Assembly: GCA_964434165.1 (NCBI GenBank)
Contig: CAYSUS010000146.1
Location: 1 to 14,523 of the forward strand
Source of the DNA: CAYSUS01 sp964434165
GTDB taxonomy: Bacteria > Planctomycetota > Planctomycetia > Pirellulales > Thermoguttaceae
Direction: 5' to 3'
DNA length: 14,523 bases
Shown here one piece after another: positions 13,245-14,523 of the stretch. A program made the position numbers and the translations under genes. The notes below the pieces were generated by a model. That model was not told where the DNA came from and ran no database searches. It saw nothing but the letters and a program-made list of their open reading frames with translations. Numbering within the stretch: position 1 is the stretch's first letter; every line of letters starts with the position of its first letter.

Positions 13245-14523
13245 ATGGTCGACTCGATGCAACCCCCCGTGCAGCCCGTGGGAGCAGGGGACCGATGGTT
13301 CGTCCTGCGAGCAGCGCTCGCCGCCGCGGCGTTGCTTGCCTTGACCGGTGGCTGCGGCCAGAGGAACGCGTACCAGCGCCCGCCGCCGCGGAGCGTGAGC
13401 GTCAGCACGCCGCTTCAGCAGGACGTGACCATCTTCCTTGAAGAGACAGGCACGACTGAGGCCGTGGAGTACGTCGAGATCCGCGCCCGCGTCAAAGGCT
13501 TCTTGCAGACGATCCACTTCAAGCCCGGCGACGACGTCAAGGAGGGCGACCCCCTCTACGAGATCGACCCCAAGCCGTTCCAGGCGATTCTCGACCAGCG
13601 CAAGGCGGCCCTGGGCGTGGCCCGGGCCGAGTTCCAGAACGCCGAGGTTCGCTTCCAGCGGGCCGAGTCGCTGCTTGCCAAGAAGGTGATCGCCCAGGAG
13701 GAGCGCGACGAGCGCCTGGCCGAGCGCGAGGTGCGGTTCTCGCAGATCGCCGCGGCCGAGGCCGCCGTGCGCGAGGCCGAGTTGGAACTGAGCTACTGCA
13801 AAATCGCCTCGCCCATCGACGGACGCGTGGGCAAGACGCTGGTGTACGAAGGAAACCTCGTCGGATCAAACGAATCGACGCACCTGACCACCGTGGTCAA
13901 GTACCACCCGATCTTCGCGCGGTTCAGCATCCCCGAACGACAGTTTCTCGCCTACCTCGACGAGCGGGGGGGTGGCGGCGACCGTAATGGCCAGGGAAGG
14001 CAAAGCCCCATGTATCTCCGCCGGGCGACCGACCGCCAGTTCCGCTTTCGCGGGGAGTTCAACTACGCAGACCTTGCCGTGGACGAGAGCACGGGCACCT
14101 ACATGGTCCGCGGCGAGTTCCCCAACCCCGATCTGCTGATCGTGCCCGGGCTGTTCGTGAGAATCCGCGTGCCCATCGGCACACAGACCAGCGCGCTGCT
14201 GGTGCCCGAGCGGGCCGTCGGCGCCAGCCAGGAAGGCCGCTTCCTGCTGGTCGTGGACAGCGAGAACAAGGTCGAGCGCCGCGACGTGCGCCTGGGCACC
14301 AAGGTCGAGGAGTACGTCGTGATCGAAGAGGGGCTCCAGCCGGACGAGACGGTCATCATCGACGGCGTGCAGCTCGCCCGGCCCGGAGCCGAGGTGAAGG
14401 CCGAGCCCATCAAGCTGGATCCGCCCGAGCAAGGTCGGGTTACCGTCGAGGAGGGGGGCGGCCCCAAGCCCGAGGACTTGCCCAACGAGCAGGTTCGTAT
14501 CGAAAAGCCCGTGGAGCCCCTGC
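13245..14523 (+). CDS. RND-type efflux periplasmic adaptor (membrane fusion) lipoprotein, 3' end cut by window
   Basis: This is the first 426 residues of an AcrA/HlyD-family adaptor, which links an inner-membrane RND pump to an outer-membrane channel. The N-terminus has an extended n-region, a hydrophobic core and LALTGGC, a near-lipobox whose Cys (about residue 38) is probably lipidated. The order is: beta strand VSVSTPLQQDVTIFLEETG, half lipoyl ARVKGFLQTIHFKPGDDVKE with LYEIDPKPF, an alpha-helical hairpin rich in Ala/Glu/Arg, and the second half lipoyl ASPIDGRVGKTLVYEGNLV. The barrel strand FARFSIPERQ and membrane-proximal VPERAVGASQEGRFLLVVD then VIIDGVQLARPGAEV follow. An acidic, Pro-rich tail of at least 30 residues follows the usual family end. 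ATG 13245 is preceded by AGGAG at 13231-13235, 9 nt away. The pump gene would be expected just downstream, outside the window. Confidence 0.92.
   Translation, partial: MVDSMQPPVQPVGAGDRWFVLRAALAAAALLALTGGCGQRNAYQRPPPRSVSVSTPLQQDVTIFLEETGTTEAVEYVEIRARVKGFLQTIHFKPGDDVKEGDPLYEIDPKPFQAILDQRKAALGVARAEFQNAEVRFQRAESLLAKKVIAQEERDERLAEREVRFSQIAAAEAAVREAELELSYCKIASPIDGRVGKTLVYEGNLVGSNESTHLTTVVKYHPIFARFSIPERQFLAYLDERGGGGDRNGQGRQSPMYLRRATDRQFRFRGEFNYADLAVDESTGTYMVRGEFPNPDLLIVPGLFVRIRVPIGTQTSALLVPERAVGASQEGRFLLVVDSENKVERRDVRLGTKVEEYVVIEEGLQPDETVIIDGVQLARPGAEVKAEPIKLDPPEQGRVTVEEGGGPKPEDLPNEQVRIEKPVEPL

Overview
This is a high-GC bacterial window that reads as chromosomal DNA from a member of the Planctomycetota. 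Four things point there. One exported protein ends in an SHD1 (SLA1 homology 1) domain. There is a CXXC zinc-ribbon/GYF_2/membrane protein. There are secretin-N-repeat and multiheme-cytochrome/TPR proteins of the kind common in that phylum. There is also an intergenic palindrome with the core CCCGAAGCGTYAGCG, which I recall as abundant in planctomycete genomes. I see no rRNA, tRNA, CRISPR array, transposase or phage gene.

Layout, left to right. (1) The 3' part of a secretin-N-repeat protein (+), with a probable frame disruption near its left end. (2) A minus-strand pair: an isochorismatase-family cysteine hydrolase and, upstream of it, an exported Cys-rich/PAEK-repeat/SHD1 protein, with a perfect 13-bp hairpin between them. 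(3) The ATP-dependent protease genes hslV and hslU (+), overlapping by 13 bp, with hslU starting at a TTG behind a strong ribosome binding site. (4) A minus-strand zinc-ribbon/GYF_2/DUF5362-like membrane protein, convergent with hslU. (5) A large exported protein of unknown function, a planctomycete-type palindromic repeat and a Tat-exported alpha/beta hydrolase (+). (6) A winged-helix regulator with a SufR-like cysteine cluster, followed by an octaheme cytochrome c with HEAT-like and TPR repeats; a second type of repeat (GGTCGGAAGTC) covers the regulator's 3' end and the cytochrome leader. (7) A candidate promoter and the 5' part of an RND-type periplasmic adaptor lipoprotein that runs off the window.

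Most of these genes are independent housekeeping or envelope functions. The functional pairs I can argue for are HslV-HslU, a two-component protease (established), and the Cys-cluster regulator with the octaheme cytochrome, a possible redox- or Fe-S-controlled electron-transfer module (inference).

The most unusual observation is inside the cytochrome. Between heme motif 1 and the rest of the heme domain lies an approximately 93-residue insertion. Its last 65 residues line up without gaps, from memory, with the C-terminal domain of the flagellar rotor protein FliG, although most of the torque-generating charged residues are replaced. I know of no described cytochrome with such a domain.
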